From assembly GCF_004145405.1 (NCBI RefSeq), contig NZ_SELQ01000001.1, positions 801,053 through 865,052 of the forward strand: a stretch of 64,000 nucleotides of DNA, written 5' to 3'. Below are positions 37,725-47,227 of the stretch, in pieces. This DNA comes from Salipiger sp. IMCC34102 (GTDB taxonomy: Bacteria; Pseudomonadota; Alphaproteobacteria; Rhodobacterales; Rhodobacteraceae). The translations under genes and the position numbers were made by a program. The notes beneath the pieces are model-generated. The model did not search any database, was not told the origin of the DNA, and saw nothing but the letters and a program-made list of their open reading frames with translations. The first letter of the stretch is position 1. Each line of letters begins with the position of its first letter.

Positions 37725-39848
37725 TCAATCCCCGGTGCGGGCAAAGACGCAGACCGACTGCGCGGCCACCGTCACCGTGCCCGTCACGCTTTGCGGACCA
37801 TCCTTGGGGCGGGCGGTGTCGAGGATCAGCTCCCAGGGGCAATCGTCCTCGCAGTCGGGCAAGGTGATCTCCACCGCGTCGCCGGCGTTGAAGGTGATGA
37901 AAAGGACGTCGTCCGAGGCCGCGTAGTCGGGCGTGGCGCTGGCGGTGCGCATCTCCACGGACAGTGCGCGCCAGTCGGGATCGCTCCAGTCGCCGGCCTC
38001 GGGCGCGCTGCCGTCGGGCTTGCGCCAGAACAAATCCGGGATGCCGTCGGTATGCCGGGGGCGCGCATGCAGGAAACGGTTTTGCCGCAGCACGGGGTGA
38101 TCGCGCCGCAACTGCGTCAGCTTGCGCACGAAGCCCAGCAGCGCGTCGTCGGGTCGATCCCAGTTCACCCAGCCGGTGTCGTTGTCCTGGGCGAAGGTGT
38201 TGTTGTTGCCCCACTGGCTGTTGCCGATCTCGTCCCCCGACAGAAGGAAGGGCGTGCCTTGGCTCAGGAAGATCGTCGCCAGCAGGTTGCGCTTGCGCTG
38301 TGCGCGGGCGGCGCGGATCGCGGGATCGTCGGTGGGCCCCTCCACCCCGAGGTTGTTGGAGAAGTTCTTGTCGGACCCGTCGCGATTGTCCTCGCCGTTG
38401 GCCTCGTTGTGCTTGCGGTCGTAGGAGACGAGATCCTGCATCACCATCCCGTCGTGCACGGTGACGAAGTTGATCGAGGCATTGGCCCCGCGGCCCGAAT
38501 GGTCGAACTGCCGCGCGCTGCCCGCGACACGCTTGGCGAGCAGGCCGGTCAACCCGGCGTCGCCGCGCCAGAACTGCCGCACGTCGTCGCGGAACTTGTC
38601 ATTGAATTCCATGAACGGGTGCGGAAACGCGCCCAGCTGGTAGCCGCCGGGCCCCAGGTCCCAAGGTTCGGTGATCAGCTTCACGCGTCCCAGCACCGGA
38701 TCCTGCCGCAGCGCGTCGAGAAAGCCGCCTTCCCGGTCAAAGCCCCAGGGCTCCCGCGCGAGGTTCACGCCAAGATCGAAGCGGAAGCCGTCGACATGCA
38801 TGACCTCGACCCAGTAGCGCAGGGAATCCATCACCATCCGCAGCACCATCGGATGCTCCACCCGCAGGCTGTTGCCGACGCCGGTGTCATTGATGTAGTT
38901 GCGACCGCCGTCCGCAAGGCGGTAGTAGGCCTTGTTGTCGAAGCCGCGGAACGACAGGGTGGGGCCCATCTCGTTGCCTTCGGCGGTGTGGTTGTAGACC
39001 ACGTCGAGGATGACCTCGATTCCCGCTTCGTGGAATCGGCGCACCATTGTCTGGAATTCCCAGATCCCGTGGTTGGTCATGTAGCGCGGCTCGGGCGCGA
39101 AGAACCCGATGGAATTATAGCCCCAGTAGTTCCGCAGCCCCTGTTTCACCAGGAAATGGTCGTCCACGAAGGCTTGAGAGGGCATCAACTGGACGCTGGT
39201 CACACCGAGCTTCGTGAGGTGATCCAGCACGGGCGGTGCCGCCATCCCGAGGAACTTGCCGCGTTGGCCCGGGCTGATGCCCGGCATCCGGGCGGTCATG
39301 CCCTTCACGTGCGCCTCGTAGAGCACCGTGTCCGAGGCGGAGATATCGGGCGGCGTGTCGTCGCCCCAGTTGAACGACGGGTCGACCACCACGGCGCGCT
39401 GGGCGGCGAAGGCGCTGTCGCGCGCGTCGAAGGACAGATCACCGCGCGGGCTGCCCACCCGGTAGCCCATCAGGGCGTCAGACCATTTCAGCTTTCCGAA
39501 CAGGCGCTTGGCGTAGGGGTCGACCAGCAGCTTGTTGTAGTTGAAACGGTGGCCGTCCTCCGGGGCGTAGGGGCCGTGGACGCGAAACCCGTATTTCGTC
39601 CCCGGCGTCAGTCCGCCCACGTAGACGTGCCAGACATCGCCGTCGCGTTCCAGAAGCGGCAGGCGCGCACGTTCCTTGCGGCCGTCGTCGGTGAAGAGGC
39701 ACAGGTCGATGCGGGTCGCGTGTTCCGAGAAGACGGCGAAGTTCACACCCGCCCCGTCGAAGGTCGCGCCCAACGGATAGGGCTTGCCCGCGCTGAGCGG
39801 ATGATCCCGCAGCTTGGTCGGGACGGTCTGGTTCAGTTGGGCATTCAA
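37725..39848 (-). CDS. glgX: Glycogen debranching enzyme
   Basis: A 707-residue GH13 isoamylase-type enzyme that hydrolyses alpha-1,6 branch stubs. A CBM48-like N-terminal domain (GKPYPLGATFDGAGVNFAVFS) precedes the barrel. The catalytic nucleophile is in DGFRFDLG, the acid in LITEPWD, and NFVTVHDG carries the third conserved region. The only suitable start is TTG 39848, which overlaps the glgA stop (TTGA); no ATG occurs before the conserved domain. Coupling to glgA is therefore likely. Confidence 0.94.
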   Translation of the reverse strand: MNAQLNQTVPTKLRDHPLSAGKPYPLGATFDGAGVNFAVFSEHATRIDLCLFTDDGRKERARLPLLERDGDVWHVYVGGLTPGTKYGFRVHGPYAPEDGHRFNYNKLLVDPYAKRLFGKLKWSDALMGYRVGSPRGDLSFDARDSAFAAQRAVVVDPSFNWGDDTPPDISASDTVLYEAHVKGMTARMPGISPGQRGKFLGMAAPPVLDHLTKLGVTSVQLMPSQAFVDDHFLVKQGLRNYWGYNSIGFFAPEPRYMTNHGIWEFQTMVRRFHEAGIEVILDVVYNHTAEGNEMGPTLSFRGFDNKAYYRLADGGRNYINDTGVGNSLRVEHPMVLRMVMDSLRYWVEVMHVDGFRFDLGVNLAREPWGFDREGGFLDALRQDPVLGRVKLITEPWDLGPGGYQLGAFPHPFMEFNDKFRDDVRQFWRGDAGLTGLLAKRVAGSARQFDHSGRGANASINFVTVHDGMVMQDLVSYDRKHNEANGEDNRDGSDKNFSNNLGVEGPTDDPAIRAARAQRKRNLLATIFLSQGTPFLLSGDEIGNSQWGNNNTFAQDNDTGWVNWDRPDDALLGFVRKLTQLRRDHPVLRQNRFLHARPRHTDGIPDLFWRKPDGSAPEAGDWSDPDWRALSVEMRTASATPDYAASDDVLFITFNAGDAVEITLPDCEDDCPWELILDTARPKDGPQSVTGTVTVAAQSVCVFARTGD

Positions 39849-41281
39849 GCGATCAGGGACTCGTACAGGTCAGCGTAGGAGGCGGCGGATCTTTCCCACC
39901 CCAAGGCCTGTGACATGCCCGTTTTCTGCATCTTTGTCCATGTTCCCTTGTCCTGGAACAAGGAAACGGTGCGTCTCAACGTTTGCGAGAATGCCAGTGC
40001 GTCCACCGGATGGAACTGCAGGCCGGTCGCGACCCCGTCCGAAATCGCCATCGGGTTGGCATCTATGACCGTGTCGGCGAGGCCTCCGGTCAGGGCCACC
40101 ACGGGCACGCAGCCGTAGGCCAGCCCGTACATCTGGGTCAGCCCGCAAGGCTCGAACCGGCTGGGCACCAGCACCGCGTCGCCGCCTGCAAACATGCGGT
40201 GCGACAGCGCCTCGTCGTAGCCGATCCGAAGACCGACCCGACCCGGATGGGCCTCGGCCAGCGACCTCAGATCCGCTTCGATCCCGGCCTCGCCGGATCC
40301 CAGCACGGCGAGCGCCCCGCCGGAGGCCAGGAAGTCCGGCAAGGATTCGGCAAGCAGATCCATGCCCTTTTGTCCCGTCAGGCGGCTCACGACCACCGCC
40401 AGCGGGCCTTCGGTTTCCGCCAGATCGAACTCCGCCAGCAGCGCCGCCCGGTTCCGGGCCTTCTTAGACAGGGTGGCCGCGTCGTAGGTTTCCACAATCA
40501 GGGGATCGCGCGCCGGATCCCAGACAGCGGTGTCGATCCCGTTGAGGATGCCGTGAAAGTCCGCCGCGCGATATTCTAGAAGCCCTTCGAAGCCGAAGCC
40601 GAACGCGGGCCGCATCAGCTCTGCTGCATAGGTCGGGCTGACGGTGGTGACGGCATCGGCATGGGCGATCCCGGCCTTCAGGCTGGAGAGATTGCCCCAG
40701 AATTCGAGGCTGTCGCGATTGAACGCCGAGACCGGCAGGCGCAAGGCATCGAGCGCCGCCGCGGGGGCCTCGCCCTTGAAGGCGATGTTGTGGATCGTCA
40801 TGACCGATCGGGCGGGGGTCCTGGTGCACAGATCCATGTAGGCGGGTGCGAAGCCGGCCTGCCAGTCGTGGCAATGGACGACCTGCGGCTGCCACCCGTC
40901 CGACAGGCCCGACGCCGCGATTTGCGCGGCGACCCAGGACAGTGCCGCGAAGCGCCGCGCGTTGTCGGGGAAATCATGCGGGTCGCCGTAAGGCCCACCC
41001 GACCGATCGTAAAGGTGCGGCGCGTCCAGGGCGAGGATGATCGCTGGCCCCACCCGGCCAATCAGGACGCGCGCCGGACCGCCGAAAAGGTCATCGTCCG
41101 ACCAGGCCTCGGTCGCATCGGCCAGCTTCTCGACGAGACCCGGATAGGCCGGGATCAGCGTGCGCATCTCCCACCCCAAGGGTTCCAGCGCGCCGGGCAG
41201 CGCACCCGCCACATCCGCCAGCCCGCCGGTCTTGACCAGCGGCACGCATTCCGAAGCGACCGACAGCACGCGTCCCCCCAT
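39845..41281 (-). CDS. glgA: Glycogen synthase (ADP-glucose)
   Basis: A 478-residue GT5 glycosyltransferase that extends glycogen from ADP-glucose. The ADP-glucose site KTGGL is at residues 17-21, and the second domain carries SRLTGQKGMDLL and EPCGLTQMYGLAYG. The ATG at 41281 gives the common family start; a longer frame from 41302 overlaps the glgC end and is possible. It lies four bases after the glgC stop. Confidence 0.95.
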   Translation of the reverse strand: MGGRVLSVASECVPLVKTGGLADVAGALPGALEPLGWEMRTLIPAYPGLVEKLADATEAWSDDDLFGGPARVLIGRVGPAIILALDAPHLYDRSGGPYGDPHDFPDNARRFAALSWVAAQIAASGLSDGWQPQVVHCHDWQAGFAPAYMDLCTRTPARSVMTIHNIAFKGEAPAAALDALRLPVSAFNRDSLEFWGNLSSLKAGIAHADAVTTVSPTYAAELMRPAFGFGFEGLLEYRAADFHGILNGIDTAVWDPARDPLIVETYDAATLSKKARNRAALLAEFDLAETEGPLAVVVSRLTGQKGMDLLAESLPDFLASGGALAVLGSGEAGIEADLRSLAEAHPGRVGLRIGYDEALSHRMFAGGDAVLVPSRFEPCGLTQMYGLAYGCVPVVALTGGLADTVIDANPMAISDGVATGLQFHPVDALAFSQTLRRTVSLFQDKGTWTKMQKTGMSQALGWERSAASYADLYESLIA

Positions 41282-41285
41282 GACG

Positions 41286-42557
41286 TCAGCGCCTTGCCGC
41301 AAGCGCGTCGATCATCTTCTGCGTGACCAGCACCACGCCCTTGTCGGTGACCCGGAACCCGTTGGCGCGGTCGGTCTCGGGGTCGAGGCCGATGGCCAGC
41401 CCTTCGGGAATCTCCACCCCGCGGTCGAGGACGCAGTTGCGCAGCTCGGCCTTGCGGCGGACACAGACGTTGGGCAGCGCCACCACCCGGTGCAGGGACG
41501 AATAACTGTGGGTCCGCACGCCGGTGAACAGAAGCGATTCGCTGATCTCGGAGCCCGAGATGATGCAGTTGCCCGACACCATCGAACTTACCGCAGAGCC
41601 GCGCCGTCCATCCTCGTTGTGAATGAACTTCGCGGGGGGCACGCTTTCGGCGTAGGTCCAGATCGGCCATTCGTTGTCGTAGAGATCGAGCGGCGGCGTG
41701 AATTGCGTGAGGTCGATGTTGGCCTGCCAGAAGGCATCCACGGTGCCGACGTCGCGCCAGTAGGGCTCCGTCTCCAGTCCCGACATGATGCAACTGTCCT
41801 GGAACCGGTGCGCCATCGCCTTCCCGTTCCTGACGATATGCGGGATGATGTCGTGGCCGAAGTCGTGGCTGCTGTCGGATGCCTCGGCGTCCTCGATCAG
41901 AAGCTGGCGCAGGAATTTCCAGTCGAAGATGTAGATCCCCATAGACCCCAGGGCATGGTCCGGATCGCCGGGGATGGCGGGCGGATCGGAAGGCTTCTCC
42001 AGGAAATCCGTGATCCGCATCTGGTCGTCGACATGCATGACGCCCAGCGCCGTGGCCTCCATCCGCGGCACGGTGAGGCAGCCGACGGTGACGTCGGCAC
42101 CGGTATCGACGTGCTGTTGCAGCATCACCTCGTAGTCCATCTTGTAGACGTGGTCGCCCGCCAGCACGACGATATACTCGACATCGTAGCTGTCGATGAT
42201 GTCGATGTTCTGCGTCACCGCGTCGGCGGTGCCCACGTACCATTTTTCTTCGGTCACGCGTTGCGAGGCGGGCAGGATGTCGAGGAACTCGTTGCGCTCG
42301 GCGCGCAGGAAATTCCAGCCGCGCTGGCAATGCCGGATCAGGCTGTGCGCCTTGTACTGCGTGGCGATCGCCATCTTGCGCATGCCGGAATTGAGCGCGT
42401 TCGACAGCGCGAAATCAACGATCCGCGTCTTGCCGCCGAAATAGACAGCCGGTTTCGCGCGGTCGTCGGTCAGCTCTTTCAGGCGGCTGCCGCGACCGCC
42501 GGCGAGCACGAAGGCCAGCGCACGGTTCGACAGTCTGGGGTTGGCTTTGGGTTTCAT
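41286..42557 (-). CDS. glgC: Glucose-1-phosphate adenylyltransferase
   Basis: A 423-residue nucleotidyltransferase that makes ADP-glucose, the regulated step of glycogen synthesis. Signatures are [35 protein letters not shown] (read as two overlapping motifs), GTADAVTQN, and the left-handed beta-helix C-terminal domain. GGAGG precedes the ATG by eight bases. It is the first gene of a tight glgC-glgA-glgX-pgm cluster; glgB and glgP are not adjacent. Confidence 0.96.
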   Translation of the reverse strand: MKPKANPRLSNRALAFVLAGGRGSRLKELTDDRAKPAVYFGGKTRIVDFALSNALNSGMRKMAIATQYKAHSLIRHCQRGWNFLRAERNEFLDILPASQRVTEEKWYVGTADAVTQNIDIIDSYDVEYIVVLAGDHVYKMDYEVMLQQHVDTGADVTVGCLTVPRMEATALGVMHVDDQMRITDFLEKPSDPPAIPGDPDHALGSMGIYIFDWKFLRQLLIEDAEASDSSHDFGHDIIPHIVRNGKAMAHRFQDSCIMSGLETEPYWRDVGTVDAFWQANIDLTQFTPPLDLYDNEWPIWTYAESVPPAKFIHNEDGRRGSAVSSMVSGNCIISGSEISESLLFTGVRTHSYSSLHRVVALPNVCVRRKAELRNCVLDRGVEIPEGLAIGLDPETDRANGFRVTDKGVVLVTQKMIDALAARR

Positions 42558-43000
42558 GGCGGGTCCTCCCTGGAAATCTACAGGTCTATGGGCGGCGAAC
42601 GACAGGGGAGCGTGGCGGCACGCGTCCCTGCGCGTGATGCCCGGAGCGCATCAAGGGTCGATCGGGCATCGTGCGGGCGGCATCACGGCCGTCGGGATCG
42701 ACGGCTCGTCGCGCCACGATGCCTCGCCCGGCGGCGAAGACAGTCGGGGCGACGGCGTCGAAGGGCCGGGGGTCGGGCATCGCAGTCTCCACAGAAGGCG
42801 ATCCGGATCGAAAACCCGCGGTGTTCGAACCGGTCTTAATCATTTGGAAACTATGTGGCGCAACAAGGGACAAGGTAAAGTCTCCCACCCGGCAACTGTG
42901 TTGCCGACCCGCCATAGGACGACAGAAGCTGCGGCCGCCGCTGGCGCGACTCGGGGGGCGCTTCTACTACGAAAGTGACGTCTCCATCCCGGATCCATGC
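42558..43000. other. Intergenic region between divergent glgC and LpxR-like gene
   Basis: These 443 bases hold several open frames (for example 42586-42915 minus), but they are rich in Arg, Gly and Ser, lack any domain, and look like the usual GC-driven artefacts. It presumably contains both promoters. A short AT-richer block lies at 42835-42885. I see no RNA gene or strong hairpin. Confidence 0.5.
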
Positions 43001-43906
43001 ATGCGCCTGCCCGTTCTGATCCTTGCCAGTTTCCTGCTCGTTCCGGCGGTACGGGCGCAGGACCTCGTGCAACCGCGGGAGGTGATCGGCTCCGGGCGTC
43101 TGTTCAACAACGATCTGCTGGGGGACGGCCACGACCGGTGGCGCACCGGAAGCTTCGTCTACAGTCAGTTGCGGGCGCCGCTTCCCTACGACGGCACCTT
43201 GCCCGGTTTCGGCGATATCATCGAATACCGCCTGCGATCCGAGATCATCACCCCCGAACGCGCCACCCGCGGACGGCCCTACGTGGGTCTTCTGTCGGCC
43301 GGTGCGCATAACCATTTCAGCCTGGGCCAGGCCCATGCGCGGGTCGGCGCGGACGTCGTCTTCGTCGGGCCGCAGACCGGGCTGGACGAATTCCAGAAGG
43401 ATTACCACGACCTCTTCGACCTCCAGCCGCCGGTGACCACGCCGCAATTGGACGACGCCACCTTCCTCGACCTCTCGGCGGAGGTGCGGCAGGACTTCGT
43501 GCTGGGCCCGCGCACGCGCGTTCAGCCGTTCGCCGAGGCCCGCGTCGGGACGGAGGACCTTGCCCGCGTCGGCGCGGACCTGGTGTTCGGGCAGGTCCTG
43601 CAGGACGATCTGTCGATGCGTGATGTCGTCACCGGACAGCTCTACCCCGCCGTTCGGGAGAAGACGACGACGGGGGTTGGCCTCGTCTTCGGTGTGGACG
43701 TGGCCGCGGTGTCCGACAGCGCCTTCCTGCCAAGCTCTTTCGGCTACGAACCGACCGACGTCCGCCGCCGTGCCCGCGCGGGTGTCACGGTCCAGCCCAA
43801 CCCGTTCCTGTCGGTGTTCTACGGCGCGACATACCTCTCGCCGGAGTTCGAAAGCCAGCCGGAAGGGCAGGTTTCGGGCTCCTTGCGGATCAAGTTCAAC
43901 TTCTAA
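43001..43906 (+). CDS. LpxR-like (DUF2219) outer-membrane lipid A deacylase family protein
   Basis: A 301-residue outer-membrane barrel protein: signal peptide 1-20 (ending AVRAQ), alternating strands, and a C-terminal phenylalanine (IKFNF) typical of barrel insertion. LpxR removes the 3'-acyloxyacyl chain of lipid A. The catalytic candidates are conserved: Asn37 and Asp38 in RLFNND, followed by DRWRTGS, and His136 in FQKDYHDLF. Whether it really deacylates lipid A here is untested. Confidence 0.82.
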   Translation: MRLPVLILASFLLVPAVRAQDLVQPREVIGSGRLFNNDLLGDGHDRWRTGSFVYSQLRAPLPYDGTLPGFGDIIEYRLRSEIITPERATRGRPYVGLLSAGAHNHFSLGQAHARVGADVVFVGPQTGLDEFQKDYHDLFDLQPPVTTPQLDDATFLDLSAEVRQDFVLGPRTRVQPFAEARVGTEDLARVGADLVFGQVLQDDLSMRDVVTGQLYPAVREKTTTGVGLVFGVDVAAVSDSAFLPSSFGYEPTDVRRRARAGVTVQPNPFLSVFYGATYLSPEFESQPEGQVSGSLRIKFNF

Positions 43907-44057
43907 GTCGTCAGCGCGTCGCTTCGCGGCATCAGTGCCACAGGGCCATGCCGCCAGGGTTCGGCCCGCTTGTTTCGCGCGTGGTGCAGCGCCTAGGCTT
44001 GGATGCAAGGCGCCGCGCGATCAACGACGCGGCCGGTAGAGGCAAGGTTTTACAGGT

Positions 44058-45107
44058 ATGAAAACGGGCTTCAAAGGCACGTTCGTCATCCCCTGGTCGC
44101 AGACGGTGCTCGACGGTCGGCGGAATGCACCCGTCGGATCGGTCCGCGCGGGCGCCTGCTGGTCCTGGACTGGCGAGGCCCTGCGGGTGGACGGTCCCAA
44201 CACGGTTCTGCCGCTGGGCCCGACGCAGGCGCAGACGAACATTCACGACCGCGCCGCCTTCATGGTGCGTCGCCTGATGGGGCGACGCGGAGGGCCGCGT
44301 CCCGCAGCGCAGGACATGTCATCCACCCGGGAGGGTCCCTTGGGCCATGCGCTGTCGGTCACCGACGGTCTCACCCGCTGGGACCTGTCGTTGCTGGCAC
44401 GGCGCGATGGCACCCTGCTGGCGGTCGTGCGGGACGCAATTCCGCCCCCGGGGGTGGATTTGTGGGTCGTGCGCCACAGCCTCGACCAAGCTGCCATGCC
44501 GCCGCGACATCCGTCCGGGGTCATCTGCTTCACGCCAGGAACCGCGATCCTGACACGCGACGGCCCACGCGACGTGTCGGAGCTGCGCGAAGGCGACTGG
44601 ATCCAGACCAAGGACAACGGTCTCGCGCCGATCCTCTGGCGCGGCGCGCGTCGCATCAGCGGGGCCCGGCTGCGGGCCGATCCGGATCTTGCACCGGTGC
44701 GGCTGCGCGCGGGCGCACTTGATTCAGGCGTGCCCGACGCGGGGCTGCTGGTCTCGCCCGATCACCGGGTGGTGCTGCGTGGAGCGCGCGCCCGGGCCAT
44801 GTGGAACACCGAGGAAGTGCTGGTCGCCGCCCGGGATCTGATCGACGGAACCACGATCCGGCGCGAACCCCACCAGCGCGACCTGTCCTACATTCACCTG
44901 ATGCTGCCCCGACACGAGATCGTCTTCGCGAACGGGGTGGAAACCGAAAGCTTCCATCCCGCTCATGCGGCGCTGGGGACGTTGTCGGATCCCGACCGCA
45001 CCCGGCTTTTCGCGCAGATGCCAGAACTGCGGCAGGCGCCGGAGGCCTACGGTCCTTCCGCACGGCGGCGCCTGTCCCGGGCCGAGGCCGCGATCCTCGC
45101 TGCCTGA
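44058..45107 (+). CDS. Hint-domain (hedgehog/intein-like) protein
   Basis: A 349-residue protein with no signal peptide. The Hint_2-type domain starts at VICFTPGTAILT (Cys157 as the nucleophile position), with ELREGDWIQTKDNGLAPI, the SPDHRV motif (233-238) and IVFANGVETESFH at its end (to about 300). The first 156 residues are a separate unrecognised domain with strand-rich pattern. Such proteins abound in Rhodobacteraceae, often with RTX or secreted proteins, and the Hint fold may autocleave. No C-terminal His-Asn-Cys splice junction is seen, so protein splicing is unlikely. Confidence 0.85.
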   Translation: MKTGFKGTFVIPWSQTVLDGRRNAPVGSVRAGACWSWTGEALRVDGPNTVLPLGPTQAQTNIHDRAAFMVRRLMGRRGGPRPAAQDMSSTREGPLGHALSVTDGLTRWDLSLLARRDGTLLAVVRDAIPPPGVDLWVVRHSLDQAAMPPRHPSGVICFTPGTAILTRDGPRDVSELREGDWIQTKDNGLAPILWRGARRISGARLRADPDLAPVRLRAGALDSGVPDAGLLVSPDHRVVLRGARARAMWNTEEVLVAARDLIDGTTIRREPHQRDLSYIHLMLPRHEIVFANGVETESFHPAHAALGTLSDPDRTRLFAQMPELRQAPEAYGPSARRRLSRAEAAILAA

Positions 45108-45241
45108 GGCCCGAGTTCAGCCCGCCGCCGCATGCGGGGACGGGAAGCACTAAGCGTGGATGGGGAGGTCACGGACCCCGTGGCCCGAGCATTTTTCACC
45201 GCCGCCACGCGACCTGCGAACATGGGTTGGCAGAGGCAGGC

Positions 45242-45601
45242 CTAGCCCACCAGCGCGCGGTATTCCTTGGCATCCAGCAGGTCGTCCAGCTGATCGCTGT
45301 CTTCCAGGGCCATCGAGAAGAGCCAACCGTCGCTCAAGGGATCGTCGCCCACCAGCGCGGGATTGTTCTCGAGCGCCGCGTTGACCTCCAGGATCTCGCC
45401 CGACAGCGGGGCCAGGATCTCGAGGGTTTCGCCGTCGCTTTCGATCACGACCACCGCGTCATCGCGCACCAGGGCCGTGCCGACCTCGGGCAGGTCCACG
45501 AAGGTGACTTCGCCCATCTCGACCAGCGCATGCTCGGTGACCCCGACCACGACCTCGTCCTCCTCGACGCGGATCCAGACGTGTTCCTCGGTGAAATTCA
45601 T
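45242..45601 (-). CDS. GcvH-like protein lacking the lipoyl lysine
   Basis: A 119-residue protein that aligns along its length to glycine-cleavage H protein: EEHVWIRVEEDEVVVGVTEHA, EMGEVTFVDLPEVG, and the end DGWLFSMALEDSDQLDDLLDAKEYRAL, each in the usual place. The lipoyl site, ESVKAASDVYAP in ordinary H proteins, reads ESDGETLEILAP, so the modified lysine is Gly57 (codon at 45431-45433). It cannot carry lipoate there. No gcvT or gcvP is nearby; a class III aminotransferase lies upstream on the same strand (55-base gap). It may be a structural or regulatory paralogue. Confidence 0.88.
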   Translation of the reverse strand: MNFTEEHVWIRVEEDEVVVGVTEHALVEMGEVTFVDLPEVGTALVRDDAVVVIESDGETLEILAPLSGEILEVNAALENNPALVGDDPLSDGWLFSMALEDSDQLDDLLDAKEYRALVG

Positions 45602-45656
45602 CGCCGTTCCTCTCGTTCGGCCAGTTTGCAACGAAAGCCCACCTAGGGCCTTTCGT

Positions 45657-47048
45657 TCACGCGGCGACCATCAATCCGTCGGCCTTCAGGCGGGCGTGCG
45701 TCTCGTCCAGCGACTGGACGGCCCGGTCGATGAAGATGTCGATCTCGTCCTCGGAAATCACCAGCGGTGGCGCGATGACCATGCGGTCGCCCACGTGACG
45801 CATGACCAGGTTGTTGGCGAAGCACCGTTCGCGGCAGATCAGACCGACGGTCCCTTCCTCCGAGGCGAAGCGCGCCCGCGCGGCCTTGTCGGGCGTCATG
45901 GCGATGCTGCCCATCATGCCGACGATCGAGGCGTCGCCGACCAGGGGGTGATCCTCCAGCGCCTTCCATTTCTCCTGCAGGTACGGCCCGGCCACGGTCT
46001 GCACGTGGCCGATCACGTCCTCGTCCTGCAGGATGCGCAGGTTTTCCAGCGCGAGGGCGGCGCAGAGCGGGTGCGCGGAGTAGGTATAGCCGTGGTTGAA
46101 CTCGCCCGCGTCATTGATGACCTGTGCCACCTCGTCCGACAAAAGCGAGGCCCCGATCGGTGCGTAGCCGGAGGACAGGCCCTTGGCGACGGTCATCACG
46201 TCGGGCCGGATGCCCAGCGTCTGGGATCCGAACCAGTTGCCGGTCCGCCCGAAGCCGGTGATGACTTCGTCGGCGATCAGAAGGATCTCGCGCTCGTCGC
46301 AGATGCGCTGGATCTCGGGCCAGTAGGTCTCCGGCGGGATGATGACGCCGCCCGCACCCTGGATGGGTTCCGCGATGAAGGCCGCGACGCGTCCTTCGCC
46401 GACCTTGTCGATGGCGCGTTCCAGAAGGCGCGCCCGGGCAAGACCGAATTCCTCGGGCGTCATGTCGCCGCCTTCGAAGTACCAGTCGGGCTGTTCGATG
46501 TGCAGGATGCCGGGGATCGGCAGACCGCCCTGGCTGTGCATGCCCTTCATGCCGCCGAGCGAGGCGGAGCCCATGGTGGAGCCGTGATACCCGTTCCAGC
46601 GCGAGATGATGATGTCCTTTTCGGGCTTGCCCTTGGCCGCCCAGTAGTGCCGCACGACCCGGATGTTGGTGTCGTTGCTGTCGGAGCCTGAGCCGTTGAA
46701 GAAGACCTGGTTCAACTCGCCCGGCGCCAGTTCCGCCAGCTTCGCGGCAAGATGGACGGCGGGCACGTGGGTGGTCTGGAAGAAGGTGTTGTAGAAGCTC
46801 AGCTGCCGGACCTGGGCTGCGGCGACCTCGGCCATCTCGGGGCGGCCGAAACCGATGTTGACGCACCACAATCCCGCCATGGCGTCGAGGATGCGGTTGT
46901 TTTCGCTGTCGGTCAGCCAGACCCCCTCGGCACCCGTGATCACGCGCGCGCCCTTGTGGATCAGCCCGGATCCGTCGGTGAACGGGTGCAGGTGATGGGC
47001 GGCGTCCAGCGCCTGCAACTCGGCGGTCGGCAGGTTGGTATCGTACAT
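45657..47048 (-). CDS. Class III aminotransferase, putrescine/omega-amino-acid type
   Basis: A 463-residue PLP enzyme of fold type I. The Schiff-base lysine is in TVAKGLSSGY (Lys289); Asp260 (LIADEVITGFGRTG) contacts the pyridine nitrogen; NGSGSDSNDTNIR and YHGSTMGSASLGG are the cofactor phosphate region. The closest functional types are putrescine-pyruvate, taurine-pyruvate and beta-alanine/omega-transaminases, with pyruvate as acceptor. The exact amino donor cannot be read. It may be co-transcribed with the GcvH-like gene. Confidence 0.88.
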   Translation of the reverse strand: MYDTNLPTAELQALDAAHHLHPFTDGSGLIHKGARVITGAEGVWLTDSENNRILDAMAGLWCVNIGFGRPEMAEVAAAQVRQLSFYNTFFQTTHVPAVHLAAKLAELAPGELNQVFFNGSGSDSNDTNIRVVRHYWAAKGKPEKDIIISRWNGYHGSTMGSASLGGMKGMHSQGGLPIPGILHIEQPDWYFEGGDMTPEEFGLARARLLERAIDKVGEGRVAAFIAEPIQGAGGVIIPPETYWPEIQRICDEREILLIADEVITGFGRTGNWFGSQTLGIRPDVMTVAKGLSSGYAPIGASLLSDEVAQVINDAGEFNHGYTYSAHPLCAALALENLRILQDEDVIGHVQTVAGPYLQEKWKALEDHPLVGDASIVGMMGSIAMTPDKAARARFASEEGTVGLICRERCFANNLVMRHVGDRMVIAPPLVISEDEIDIFIDRAVQSLDETHARLKADGLMVAA

Positions 47049-47116
47049 GGCGCGGGCTCCTTCAGCGAATGTCTGACCCGACGATTGCGCCTGTCACGGA
47101 CGCTTTGCAAGCCTTG

Positions 47117-47227
47117 TCAGAGGATTGCCAGCCGGATCGCGTAGGCCACCACGCCCAGCACCGCGACGGAGGCGATCCAGATCGCGACGAACCACGCGAC
47201 GCGCTGCCACAAGGGGCGAGAAGCCAT
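47117..47227 (-). CDS. DUF2474 single-helix peptide of the bd oxidase (CydX-like)
   Basis: A 36-residue peptide, MASRPLWQRVAWFVAIWIASV and on, with one membrane helix (about 9-33). Tiny peptides of this kind follow cydB, and CydX-type ones stabilise the oxidase. Its ATG shares one base with the cydB stop (TGATG), so it is translated with cydB. It is too short to stand out among other frames; position and hydrophobicity are the evidence. Confidence 0.75.
   Translation of the reverse strand: MASRPLWQRVAWFVAIWIASVAVLGVVAYAIRLAIL

Noticed and set aside
37791..39878. 695-codon open frame antisense to glgX
   Set aside because: It mirrors the glgX frame with no recognisable motif; a GC-content artefact.
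42586..42915. Possible small genes in the glgC-LpxR gap
   Set aside because: Composition is Arg/Ser/Pro-rich with no conserved pattern, and frames on both strands compete; treated as intergenic.
46936..46943. Another GTGATCAC palindrome
   Set aside because: It is inside the aminotransferase gene, is single rather than paired, and encodes part of a normal protein segment; probably chance.
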